DNA from: Thalassobacillus devorans | GTDB taxonomy: Bacteria; Bacillota; Bacilli; Bacillales; Halobacillaceae | Assembly: GCF_900176565.1 (NCBI RefSeq) | Contig: NZ_FXEH01000005.1 | Span: 124,001 to 188,000, forward strand | Direction: 5' to 3' | Length of the DNA: 64,000 nt | In this document: positions 1 through 8,212 of the stretch, one piece after another | How positions within the stretch are numbered: position 1 is the first letter of the stretch | Layout: every line of letters begins with the position of its first letter | The notes under the pieces: generated by a model | What the model was told of the DNA's origin: nothing | Seen by the model: only the letters and a program-made list of their open reading frames with translations | Database searches by the model: none | Position numbers and translations under genes: made by a program

Positions 1-278
1 TCCTTTGTATCTTGCCCCCCACGGACAAGAGCCTCCTGTTTGTTTGAGCACAGCACTACAATAGCAGTTGGATTACCCGAAACACCGGGGGCAAACCTTT
101 TCACTCTGTGAATTTGTTTTTTATCCTGGACAATGACAAAGTGTGACTCTTGTGCATTACTGCCAGAGGGACTGTGCATGATTGCCTCGTTAATCTCCGA
201 TATAACTTTTTCTGGGATTGGCTGGTCTTCAAAAGATCTGGAACTGCGCCTCGTTTTGATTGCCTGAAATGTATCCAT
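1..278 (-). CDS. Nitroreductase-family protein, N-terminal part (runs off window)
   Basis: The minus strand opens with ATG at 278, preceded by a GGAGGG ribosome binding site, and stays open to the window edge. The translation begins MDTFQAIKTRRSSRSFEDQP and continues with SPSGSNAQESHFVIVQDKK. The R-R-S-x-R-x-F start and the SPSGSNAQ stretch are typical of the FMN-binding nitroreductase fold, where they contact the flavin phosphate. About 92 residues are visible; a full member has roughly 170-220. It lies 19 bases downstream of another nitroreductase-family gene on the same strand and probably shares its transcript. The substrate is unknown. Confidence 0.8.
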   Translation of the reverse strand, partial: MDTFQAIKTRRSSRSFEDQPIPEKVISEINEAIMHSPSGSNAQESHFVIVQDKKQIHRVKRFAPGVSGNPTAIVVLCSNKQEALVRGGQDTK

Positions 279-296
279 ACCTATCACCCTCCTATT

Positions 297-1157
297 TTAC
301 TTAAATGAAAATCCATGTGATTCTAAAATAGCACGCAAGTTTTCTCTTAAACTAGCGGAAGCAGCAATCGTCTCTGGCCTAGTACAGCGGCGGGCTGTGT
401 GTTCACACCACCCATACTCCAAACCATCCCGCTCCGGTTCCCCGGCTATAGAAACACGCCTGCCCTCATAAGTTCTCCGCGCGACCATTTGTCTGTCGTA
501 ACCCTTAAGGCCTTCTTCAAGATGTTCTGTGGAATATCCCTCTTGATGAACAGTTACTTTTTGCGGCAGGCGAGGCTTTATTCCCCGCCTCACCCCTTCC
601 TTTTCATAGCCTATCGCAAGTCCCACAAGCGCATAGACACCTTTAGGCAGGTTAAGCTCCTCTATCACCTTTATTGGCTCATTTCTAATAGACCCAACTG
701 GTACTGCACCTAAACCCAATGCTTCGGAGGCTACCAGGGCATTTTGCATTGTAAGTGTGGCATCCATGGATGCCAGTAAAAACATTTCCAATGAATCACC
801 TTCAAATTGATAGCCTTGCCGGTTCGTAACATATTTTAGTCGGTGTATATCAGCACAAAATACAAGAAACACTGGAGCTTCCCTTATAAAATTTTGGTCT
901 CCCGAATATGTTGCTAAACTATCTTTCTTTTCTTGGCTGGAAACAACGATAATACTATATGCTTGTAAGTTAGATGATGTAGGAGCAGACCTGGCGGATG
1001 TAATAATTGCTTCTAGATAGTCCCCCGGAATAGTCTTTGAGTTAAAAGCTCTGATAGATTCATGGGACGTTAAAACGTCAATAGTTTCACTTTTCAAATC
1101 ATCAAGACTAGTAATGCCTTCAAGCTCCTGTCTTTTACGAAAAATATTATTACTCAT
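297..1157 (-). CDS. Nitroreductase-family NAD(P)H-FMN oxidoreductase (NfrA/NfsA-like)
   Basis: The 286-residue product resembles the NfsA/FRP group of flavin oxidoreductases, which use NAD(P)H and FMN to reduce nitro, quinone or flavin substrates in the cytoplasm. Visible marks are HESIRAFNSKTIP near the N terminus, SARSAPTSSNLQAYSIIVV (flavin contact), the GLGAVPVGSIRN segment, and the C-terminal PRLPQKVTVHQE motif common in this group. I chose the ATG at 1157 rather than the one at 1172 because the GGAGGA just after the upstream ATG is well placed as its ribosome binding site. It follows the M29-like gene by 20 bases and probably belongs to the same operon. The substrate cannot be read from the sequence. 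Confidence 0.85.
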   Translation of the reverse strand: MSNNIFRKRQELEGITSLDDLKSETIDVLTSHESIRAFNSKTIPGDYLEAIITSARSAPTSSNLQAYSIIVVSSQEKKDSLATYSGDQNFIREAPVFLVFCADIHRLKYVTNRQGYQFEGDSLEMFLLASMDATLTMQNALVASEALGLGAVPVGSIRNEPIKVIEELNLPKGVYALVGLAIGYEKEGVRRGIKPRLPQKVTVHQEGYSTEHLEEGLKGYDRQMVARRTYEGRRVSIAGEPERDGLEYGWCEHTARRCTRPETIAASASLRENLRAILESHGFSFK

Positions 1158-1177
1158 ACAATATTCCTCCAATAAGT

Positions 1178-2134
1178 TTAGACCTTGCCATTCTCCACAA
1201 CTTTTTCATTCTCTATCCAAACAGTGGGTTTCCTCGTGACACAATCTAAATGAACACCTGCATTAATAGTTCCGCCAAAGGTAATATTCGAACCGAAGGC
1301 AAGATGGATTGTTCCGTATGCTTTTTCGTCTTCAAGGATATTTCCGCTTATCCGGGCCGTTTCATTCGTTCCAATACCAAACTCAGCAATACATCTTCCA
1401 TCCTTGTCTCCCAGTAACTGTAATAGTTTTTCTCCATCTTCTCCACTCGCTGAAACGAGCCTTCCCTTCTCTAACCTCAGTAACACTGGATCGCTAACCT
1501 TTCCGATTCCGGCAATAGATCCATCAATTAATATTTCCCCCTCAGATCCTTCTAGCTGGGGAGCGATGTAACTCTCACCAGAAGGAAGGTTTCCCGATGC
1601 GCCTTTTTCATTAAATACTCCAGTGCTGCTAATCCCTTTTCTGCTGCTAATATTAACCGTTAAAACATACTCTCCCTTTGCACCAGTGTGTATTGTTATT
1701 TTTTCAGCCGCGTTTAACCTCTCCGTAAGGGCATAGGTCAGGCTTTTAACCATTTCATAATCAGCTTTCATGGCTCCCTCTGTAAACATGTCCATGGTAA
1801 CCCCCGGCATTGTAATCACTTTTGTTCCTGTCTGGCTTGCCTCCTTCCTTGCCTTTGTATGTGTTAAGGAGTGCTGGCAAATACAAAAGCAAACATCAGC
1901 TTCCTTCATCATCGCCGCTACGGTTGCAGGGGGTTCTTCTCCGGATTTTGATCTAGTTTGCATAAGTTTGTAATCACAGGTAAATCCGAGATGATCTAAA
2001 CTATCAAATACTAGTCTTCCGATCTCTTCTTTTTCTAAATCTGTTAAAATAACAACATGTTCATTCCCACTAGCGCATACATTTTGTTCCATCACATTTT
2101 TTACAATTGGTATGAACGTATTAAGATGACTCAC
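1178..2134 (-). CDS. M29 aminopeptidase T / NicX-like protein
   Basis: The 318-residue product resembles the leucyl aminopeptidase (aminopeptidase T, M29) superfamily, which also contains the ring-cleaving dioxygenase NicX. Supporting stretches are the nucleotide-fold-like start (VVILTDLEKEEIGRLVFDSL), EADVCFCICQHSLTHTKAR, and a C-terminal half with E-F-G-I-G-T-N, GTIHLAFGSN and NAGVHLDCV. The E, H and D residues there are where this family binds metal. The start is GTG at 2134 with AAGGGTGG upstream, overlapping the end of the transporter gene by 14 bases, which indicates translational coupling. Family is fairly clear; whether it is a peptidase or an oxygenase is not. Confidence 0.75.
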   Translation of the reverse strand: MSHLNTFIPIVKNVMEQNVCASGNEHVVILTDLEKEEIGRLVFDSLDHLGFTCDYKLMQTRSKSGEEPPATVAAMMKEADVCFCICQHSLTHTKARKEASQTGTKVITMPGVTMDMFTEGAMKADYEMVKSLTYALTERLNAAEKITIHTGAKGEYVLTVNISSRKGISSTGVFNEKGASGNLPSGESYIAPQLEGSEGEILIDGSIAGIGKVSDPVLLRLEKGRLVSASGEDGEKLLQLLGDKDGRCIAEFGIGTNETARISGNILEDEKAYGTIHLAFGSNITFGGTINAGVHLDCVTRKPTVWIENEKVVENGKV

Positions 2135-3014
2135 TTTTGATTACCACCCTTCTTTTTTTACGATTGATAATACCTATACTTATTAAAATTAAGATTAATC
2201 CTATTACCATACTTCCTGTGACACTTTCATCTAAGAAAAGATACCCTAAAATTAAAGTGACAACAGGCATTAGGTATGTAATAAATAGTGCATAAACGGG
2301 TCCTCCATAAGCAACTAAATAATAAAATACAACAAAACCCAAACCTGAACTTAACATTCCTAAAATGAGATATACTGGAAAATTGTTGCGATCAAACAAA
2401 TAGACGTAACTGTCTGGCTGAACAAAAATCATGATGATACCACAAACAAAGGTCGCAGTAATTAACGTTGTGAATGCCAGGATATAAGGTGACGTCTGTT
2501 TTTGATATTTACTTGACAGTACACTTGTAAATGAGTAGCTGAAAGTTGCGCTGAGGAGAATCATCACGCCAAGAAATTCAGAAGACTGGATACCTTTTCC
2601 TTGAACGATAAATATAAAAACTACCCCAAAAAAACCTAAAAATAAACTCAGCCAGTCTAATGGTGTTGCACGATGTTTCAGCACAAAAATACTTAATATC
2701 ATACCGAAGACAGGAGTAAGTGCATTAATAATGCCAGTCAAAGTCGTTTCTAGAAACTGTACGCTAACTGTCATTAAAGTCCATGGCACAGTTGCGCCTA
2801 AGAGGCTTATCCATATTAAGGATGGTGAAATCTTAATTTTTGAAAAAGCTCGTTGTTTAATAAGAAAGGGGAGCAGAAAAAGAACCCCGAACAGACAACG
2901 AAAGAAAACAATTGAAATGGGATGAAATTCTACGAGTAAAATTTTTGTCCAAAAAAAGGTTGAGCCCCATAAAGCACTCAACATTAACAAGGCAAATAGA
3001 TAAATGGGATTCAC
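2121..3014 (-). CDS. EamA/DMT-family transporter
   Basis: The 297-residue, very hydrophobic product has about ten predicted membrane segments in two repeated halves, the pattern of EamA (RhaT-like) drug/metabolite transporters. The N terminus reads LLMLSALWGSTFFWTKILL and the end of the first half has the usual LTPVFGMILSIFVLKHR. A basic tail (NRKKRRVV) probably lies in the cytoplasm. These proteins move small metabolites across the plasma membrane, commonly outward. It sits inside the catabolic cluster, so it may export an intermediate or import the substrate. The start codon is GTG with a close-set Shine-Dalgarno, so the exact start is less certain. Confidence 0.85.
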   Translation of the reverse strand: MNPIYLFALLMLSALWGSTFFWTKILLVEFHPISIVFFRCLFGVLFLLPFLIKQRAFSKIKISPSLIWISLLGATVPWTLMTVSVQFLETTLTGIINALTPVFGMILSIFVLKHRATPLDWLSLFLGFFGVVFIFIVQGKGIQSSEFLGVMILLSATFSYSFTSVLSSKYQKQTSPYILAFTTLITATFVCGIIMIFVQPDSYVYLFDRNNFPVYLILGMLSSGLGFVVFYYLVAYGGPVYALFITYLMPVVTLILGYLFLDESVTGSMVIGLILILISIGIINRKKRRVVIKSESS

Positions 3015-3056
3015 CTCTTCCTGTAAATGGGAAGGAAGAGCGGTATAACCGCTCTC

Positions 3057-3713
3057 CTAAGCCATTTCTGCTGCAATTCTAGCCACAATGCTTCTTGAAA
3101 GGATTACAGGAAGTCCTGTTATAGATTTCACTTTTTGCTTGTGCTCATTTGTATATCCCATGCAGTCTAAAACAAAAATAGTAGCACCTTTTTCTTTTAA
3201 CTCTAATGCTGGCTTTTCAAAATCAGCTTTTTCATAAGGCGAGGCTGCCGCAGCAACAACAGGTATACTCCCCCATTTATCGAGCAACTGCATTCTTTGC
3301 TCTTCCAGTGGGACAATTAACCCTAATTTTCCGCTTCCCAGCACAGCTTGTACTACATTTTTCAGAACCTGATCAGGAAACAATATCGGCTTCTTATTTT
3401 TTAACGTTGGAAAGCTTCCGGTACAAACTACTATAGAACTTGAAACCTCTTCTTCCACTTTACTTAATTGATTTTGCAAATAAGGTATTAACTTGGACTT
3501 CGAAAGTTTGACACTTCGCCTATTCCTCAGCCTTGAAATATATGTCGTTTCATTAGAATCCGGCGATAATTGCCTAATTTCATTTTCATTCAAATCATCT
3601 AATGCGCCTACTTCAACAAATTCAACGGAAGGGCCAAGAAGGGCTTTCATTTCCGGTGTCATGTCGGAACGGGGGGATTGACCAATTGTTAACAACCCGA
3701 TCTTTTCATCCAT
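3057..3713 (-). CDS. AroM family protein
   Basis: The 218-residue product matches the AroM family by its start (IGLLTIGQSPRSDMTPEM), the central SIVVCTGSFP segment, and the C-terminal FVLDCMGYT and PVILSRSIVARIAAE stretches. Despite the name, AroM has no proven enzymatic role. The fold and the conserved Cys-containing segments resemble Asp/Glu racemase-like proteins. It begins 2 bases after the DUF1177 stop and is certainly cotranscribed with it. The pairing with DUF1177, DUF917 and an OPT transporter suggests a catabolic step, but no reaction can be assigned. Confidence 0.8.
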   Translation of the reverse strand: MDEKIGLLTIGQSPRSDMTPEMKALLGPSVEFVEVGALDDLNENEIRQLSPDSNETTYISRLRNRRSVKLSKSKLIPYLQNQLSKVEEEVSSSIVVCTGSFPTLKNKKPILFPDQVLKNVVQAVLGSGKLGLIVPLEEQRMQLLDKWGSIPVVAAAASPYEKADFEKPALELKEKGATIFVLDCMGYTNEHKQKVKSITGLPVILSRSIVARIAAEMA

Positions 3714-3715
3714 AG

Positions 3716-4654
3716 TTACTCTTTCCCGTCCAGTGTTTGTAATTTTTTCATGGAACCGTACAGATTAACTAAATGGTTAAATTCCTCCTCATCATGGAAG
3801 GATATAGAACCAGCAGTAAACTCCTTTGCCACTTCTATCGCAAAACGTACTGACTGGGCAATATCTACTTCGTGGCTCGCCCCTGTTCCACAGCCAGGAA
3901 CAGCGGAAGCTGCTGTGATTGCCAAGCCCACCACTGGAACATCTGTTGCAACTGACGGCTGTAATATTGAATTAATATGGAAAACATCATTACCATAAGG
4001 AGTAATGTCTTGTGTAGTTACAGTAAATGTCGCAGGTAATTCACCGGAAGTCATTTCTAAAATCCTTATTAAATCATTGCTGAACTTTAATATATATCCT
4101 TCTTTCACGGTAGGTGATAGTGCGACTCCTTTATGGTTGATAATACGATTTCCTTTTGTGGTATCGATGGAGACAATCGCTTCCATCTCGGGCAGTACTT
4201 CATATTTGTTCATTGTTAATATATCAACAGGAGACCCCATAAAGTCTACTGGTTCGTGTGGTTGTGTCGGCGCATGAGGGCAGATATGTGTGGTGATATA
4301 TACATCCCCTTCCAAGCGGTCACCCTTTTGAGACATATCTGCTAGTTTGGTAGCCGCGGCAATGGCTGCCACTGCTCCGTCAGCGTCTGAGACAATTCCG
4401 ATCCTCGATGGACGGGCTCCGATACCACCTAACCGCCCAACCAAACCAAATGTTTTAGCAGACCCACCTAAATATTTACCGTTTTCCCCTTTAATTAAAA
4501 TTTTAATAAAGTCAGTAGAACCTTGTTCACCTTCTACTGTTTCACTTGACGCTTCGACATGCTCATAGTCGTTAAAAATATTTATTACTTTCTTTCCCGT
4601 TATGGATGAATCATCTAATAGCTCGATTGATTGCATTGCATAATGTAATGACAT
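3716..4654 (-). CDS. DUF1177 domain-containing protein
   Basis: The 312-residue product matches the DUF1177 family as I remember it. Recognisable pieces are VEGEQGSTDFIKILIKGENG, GGIGARPSRIGIVSDADGA, THICPHAPTQPHEPVDFMGS and VVGLAITAASAVPGCGTGAS. The His/Cys/Pro-rich THICPHAP stretch and the glycine-rich CGTGAS stretch are candidate active-site elements. No transmembrane segment or signal peptide is seen. It is tightly packed between the AroM and DUF917 genes and has a good ribosome binding site (AAAGGATG). No biochemical function is assigned to this family to my knowledge. Confidence 0.8.
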   Translation of the reverse strand: MSLHYAMQSIELLDDSSITGKKVINIFNDYEHVEASSETVEGEQGSTDFIKILIKGENGKYLGGSAKTFGLVGRLGGIGARPSRIGIVSDADGAVAAIAAATKLADMSQKGDRLEGDVYITTHICPHAPTQPHEPVDFMGSPVDILTMNKYEVLPEMEAIVSIDTTKGNRIINHKGVALSPTVKEGYILKFSNDLIRILEMTSGELPATFTVTTQDITPYGNDVFHINSILQPSVATDVPVVGLAITAASAVPGCGTGASHEVDIAQSVRFAIEVAKEFTAGSISFHDEEEFNHLVNLYGSMKKLQTLDGKE

Positions 4655-4677
4655 ATAATTTCATCCTTTCTCTCTTA

Positions 4678-5730
4678 TTAGGCTAAAACTTGTTTCTCTA
4701 TAATCGGCTCTATTGCTTTAAGCAGTTTTTTATTTGACATGGTTGAACTTAGCAAAAGATTTTCCCTCGGGACAGAAATAACAGCTACATTACGGTTACT
4801 TTCCATTTCCGCACTAACAATAGGGAGTCCTGTTTCGGTGTCAAAGGTCATAAGCAAATCTGGAAATACTCCTTTTACAGTTCCGTTTTCTTCTGCCGTC
4901 ATATATTCGTTCCAAAAGGTCAGCTCTAAATCCTCCACATAAAGTTTCCCAACATCAAAACCGCCTTTTGTTTCAATAATGTAATCACGAGTCTGGCCTA
5001 TTTTAATGACTCTGCCTTGCAGCTTCGTTGCAACAGCTTCAATTTTGTTTAGAGGATCATTTTCCTGTAAATAAATTTTCCCTAATTTAATCGCCTGGCT
5101 AATACCACCAACTGCAGCATTTTCTTTAATATAATTATTTTGCACAGGGTTTCTTGCTACCCCAACCATTCCACCAGCTTTTACCGACATTTGTCGAATA
5201 AGGTTAGAGGTGTGTTGAATAGACCCTGTTACATACCCTGCTATCTCATAACTTCCTCTTCCCCCGGCAGCAGCTTGGTAAGAAATGTACCCCTCTAATT
5301 CAGAAAGATTCATAGAGCCCATTGATGCTGTTGGGTGTGCTCTTCCGTTACACGGAGCATCAATAACCGGCAGACCGGTTATTGCTGACTGAATCCAGCC
5401 ATTAACAGTGGTCGCTGCTCCATTCTCATTTGTCATCAGGGCTTTTAAAGGACTATGGAAGTTCTTTTGCAATATATCTACTGTTGAATACAGCTGCTTG
5501 GCATTAACATATTGGTTTTTAGCTGCAGGGGCCCCGACAAGCGAGACACATGATACATAATCATCATCCGGTAACTGTTCTACCGTAATAAGGTTTACCT
5601 CCCCAAGCTCCAGGGCAAGCTTTCCCTTTTGTAAACCGTCATGTATCAATCCACCTCCCCCGCCGCCTAAAATGGCGCCCCCATAGACTGCTTGTTCCAT
5701 TAGTTCATAAGTCATTGCTCTACTAGACAT
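4678..5730 (-). CDS. DUF917 family protein (thiohydantoin desulfurase-like superfamily)
   Basis: The roughly 350-residue product shows the DUF917 signature near the start: AVYGGAILGGGGGGLIHDGL, then VSLVGAPAAKNQ, and MTNENGAATTVNGW and APCNGRAHPTASMGSMNLS in the middle. Family members adopt a hydantoinase/oxoprolinase-related architecture, and some DUF917 proteins have been renamed S-methyl thiohydantoin desulfurase-like, from memory. I start at the ATG at 5730, because AAAGGAG lies eight bases before it. The neighbouring OPT transporter and racemase fit a role in breaking down a cyclic amide or hydantoin-like compound; that is inference. Confidence 0.8.
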   Translation of the reverse strand: MSSRAMTYELMEQAVYGGAILGGGGGGLIHDGLQKGKLALELGEVNLITVEQLPDDDYVSCVSLVGAPAAKNQYVNAKQLYSTVDILQKNFHSPLKALMTNENGAATTVNGWIQSAITGLPVIDAPCNGRAHPTASMGSMNLSELEGYISYQAAAGGRGSYEIAGYVTGSIQHTSNLIRQMSVKAGGMVGVARNPVQNNYIKENAAVGGISQAIKLGKIYLQENDPLNKIEAVATKLQGRVIKIGQTRDYIIETKGGFDVGKLYVEDLELTFWNEYMTAEENGTVKGVFPDLLMTFDTETGLPIVSAEMESNRNVAVISVPRENLLLSSTMSNKKLLKAIEPIIEKQVLA

Positions 5731-5791
5731 TAAACGCACTCCTTTAATTAGGATAATTTATTATTAGCAAAATAGTATATTAGCCAATTTG

Positions 5792-7366
5792 TTACCTTGC
5801 TTTCCACACTGCATTGAAGAAGCTATATAAGGCATCTCCTGCAATAAAACCCGCTGCTGTTGTGTACATTGTTGCTTCAGCTTGAGGTCCTTTTAGCTTG
5901 AGAATAAGTAATCTAATTACAATCCCGCTTATAACTGCCCAGCCAGCCAGTGGAAAAGTTATTAATAAACCTGTAGCAAACAAAATCCCCATTTGCCGCT
6001 TAGGTCCTCCGATGAGCTGGATCAGTGCTCCAGGGATAGCCCACATTAGTAAATACCTCCCTGTATTACCTGTAATTCCTGCTTCAATAGTTGCTGCGTA
6101 CACACGGTCAACTGGCGGAACCAAGTCCTGTGAGAAGAAAACATTATGGAAAAGACCTACCATTACAATAGCAACAGTGAAGCCGATCATAGCAGATTTT
6201 AATTGCATTTTCCGTCCATAAAGCTCCACTTTCATATCTTTAGTATCCCGAATCAGGGTTCCACTCTTTAAGTCGTATCCCATGTCCGCAAAGGCTGGTC
6301 CTGTAGCTGCTGTATAACCAACTAAGAAAGCTAATGCAATAGGCGGGAATCCAAGAAGCATACCAATAATTAAAGAGATTAATGTAACAGCAAAAGCCGG
6401 AAACCACCCGGAGTGCATTGCAGCAACCCCTACAATAATCTGCGTGGCAAGTGCCGCAAATGCCGCGAATACCAAGAATAATATCAACTGTCCAAGTGAT
6501 AATTCAGTAATAAGTCCACCTATAAGTGCGACAATTAACGCTCCGACAACAAAGGCAACATAACCAAATCCAAAAGCCCTTGATACATCTCTTGCTGTTC
6601 TTGTATTACCTACATCTTCTGATGTTGCCACAGCCTGATCATTCAGCCTGGCTTTTCGGTCTTTAGTAATTGTTATTATAAATTGTGCAAGGGCTACCAC
6701 ACCTGCTCCAATCATCATTCCATGGGGGATATAGTATTGATCTAAATCGACATTAAAAACTGGAAGGGAATATCCCTTAATAAGCAAACCTATACCAAAC
6801 ATAGACAGAGCCCAAATGTTCCCAATAAAAGCTACACCAAAAGCTGACATAGGGATACCAGCCCATGCACCAGCTACCCCTCCAGCAATGCCAATCCCAA
6901 GATACTTTGCTTTTTTTCCACCTTGGTCCCCAGCTTTTAATGCTTCCGCTGTGGCAACTCCGGGAGGCCATGTTTCGTTTGCTCCGAAAAGTTTCGAATC
7001 AAACACTCTGTAAAGGATGATAGCGTCTATTATCAAGGCGATACCTGCACCTATTAGCATCGGAATAATAAGATCTGGACGCCCTAATACGAAAGGCAAA
7101 CCAATAGGAATCAATAAACTATTAGCTGCCCCAAATGTTGCTGAAGAAATAGTTGTTTGTATAAGATTTTGATTTTCTAGGGACTTATATCGGTAAAAGA
7201 TCTGCATCGGTATGCGTGCTATGAGAATAGCAACTAATGCCCCAATAATTGAGGTATTAGGTGTTATACCTAAAGTGACAATAATTTGCATTCCTATAAT
7301 CGCCCCGAGAATAGCCACTAAAATGGAAAAAATCACAAATGGAAAATCAAATTTTAGATGATTCAA
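5792..7366 (-). CDS. OPT/YSL-family oligopeptide transporter
   Basis: The 524-residue product is highly hydrophobic, with roughly 12-16 membrane segments. It carries OPT-family features such as NETWPPGVATAEALKAGDQGG in the first third and a later repeat of GYTAATGPAFADMGYDLKSG. OPT proteins import small peptides, modified amino acids or metal chelates using the proton gradient. Translation begins at TTG 7366, with GGAG eight bases upstream. The gene is the only clear importer in the PucR-linked cluster, so it likely brings in the compound the other enzymes act on. Confidence 0.85.
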   Translation of the reverse strand: MNHLKFDFPFVIFSILVAILGAIIGMQIIVTLGITPNTSIIGALVAILIARIPMQIFYRYKSLENQNLIQTTISSATFGAANSLLIPIGLPFVLGRPDLIIPMLIGAGIALIIDAIILYRVFDSKLFGANETWPPGVATAEALKAGDQGGKKAKYLGIGIAGGVAGAWAGIPMSAFGVAFIGNIWALSMFGIGLLIKGYSLPVFNVDLDQYYIPHGMMIGAGVVALAQFIITITKDRKARLNDQAVATSEDVGNTRTARDVSRAFGFGYVAFVVGALIVALIGGLITELSLGQLILFLVFAAFAALATQIIVGVAAMHSGWFPAFAVTLISLIIGMLLGFPPIALAFLVGYTAATGPAFADMGYDLKSGTLIRDTKDMKVELYGRKMQLKSAMIGFTVAIVMVGLFHNVFFSQDLVPPVDRVYAATIEAGITGNTGRYLLMWAIPGALIQLIGGPKRQMGILFATGLLITFPLAGWAVISGIVIRLLILKLKGPQAEATMYTTAAGFIAGDALYSFFNAVWKAR

Positions 7367-7382
7367 GGTAATTTCTCCTTTT

Positions 7383-8018
7383 TTATTTTTTGGTTAAAGA
7401 ATATGCAATCCCTTGTGCCTGGACAAGGTCAATAATAGGAACATGCAGGTACTGTACCAGCTCTTTTTTTAATCCAATTGTAGAAAAACCTGTACATGCA
7501 AACAGGATGCTGGTTGCACCTTTGTTAACAAGAGCCTGACATGCCTCAATTGCACGCTTTTTTGCATCATTTTCTAATAAATCTACAGTCGTTGATACTC
7601 CATCCGGCCAAGTATAATCTAAGAGATTATTACCAAGTATGGCCGCAATGTTCGGTGGTATTTCCGGTGTAATCCCCAGTACTCCAATCTTACGGCTTAT
7701 CATAAGTGCAGTATGTGCTCCGACTTCACCAGCCCCATACACAGGTACATCAACAAGCTTTCTGCTGGACTTTACCGCCGGATCTGCTGCACAGCTGACA
7801 GTAACTGCCGTAACACCGTCTTCCTTCACCATACTTTTTACTAAAGCTTCAATTTTCGGCTCTGCCAGCTTCAGAGTTTCATCATCGTGTATTCCATTCC
7901 GTTGGTCTGGGATACACCGTGAAATCGTATCAATATTAAAATGGTGTTTCATCAATCGTGAATGTTCCTGCAGAATGTCCGCATCTTCTGTGGTGAAAAC
8001 TCGTATAATTCCTAACAT
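7383..8018 (-). CDS. Aspartate/glutamate/hydantoin racemase family protein
   Basis: The 211-residue product has the two-domain Asp/Glu racemase layout. One catalytic cysteine is in AVTVSCAADPAVKSSR (about residue 90) and the other in SILFACTGFSTIGLKKEL (about residue 180). The spacing fits hydantoin or amino acid racemases that use two cysteines as acid and base. The start is well supported by GGGAGG nine bases upstream. It is the first structural gene after the candidate control region, so it heads the operon running to the nitroreductases. The substrate may be a hydantoin, an amino acid or a carboxylated ring; this cannot be decided here. Confidence 0.8.
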   Translation of the reverse strand: MLGIIRVFTTEDADILQEHSRLMKHHFNIDTISRCIPDQRNGIHDDETLKLAEPKIEALVKSMVKEDGVTAVTVSCAADPAVKSSRKLVDVPVYGAGEVGAHTALMISRKIGVLGITPEIPPNIAAILGNNLLDYTWPDGVSTTVDLLENDAKKRAIEACQALVNKGATSILFACTGFSTIGLKKELVQYLHVPIIDLVQAQGIAYSLTKK

Positions 8019-8076
8019 CTTGTCTCGCCTCCCTTTGATTATTGTCTATTGTAAATTTTCAGATAAAAAAATGTAA

Positions 8077-8121
8077 TGCTCAATTTGTGCAACTTGTTTT
8101 CTAAATATTTGTTCAATTTGT
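8077..8121. promoter_or_regulatory. Direct repeats in the operon control region (candidate operator)
   Basis: Between the regulator and the racemase gene, two near-identical 12-base elements, TGCTCAATTTGT (8077-8088) and TGTTCAATTTGT (8110-8121), lie 33 bp apart, about three helical turns. They are upstream of the operon start at 8018 and could bind the PucR-type regulator encoded next door. The match between copies is seen; the role is inferred. Confidence 0.45.
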
Positions 8122-8186
8122 ACATTCAAAAGAAAGAAATTCCTCTGCTGTAGGATTGCGCAAAAAAAATTAATATAGATAAATTA

Positions 8187-8212
8187 AAAATAGCCCTTTA
8201 TAAGGGCTATTT
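8187..8212 (-). terminator. Terminator of the pucR-like gene
   Basis: AAAATAGCCC and GGGCTATTTT form a 10-bp stem around a short AT loop, followed on the minus strand by a T-rich stretch. The regulator's TAG stop codon lies within the 5' arm. Confidence 0.7.

Noticed and set aside
399-713. A plus-strand 104-codon frame opposite the nitroreductase gene.
   Set aside because: It is the antisense of a clear family member, with no ribosome binding site or family match. Many such shadows exist across the window.
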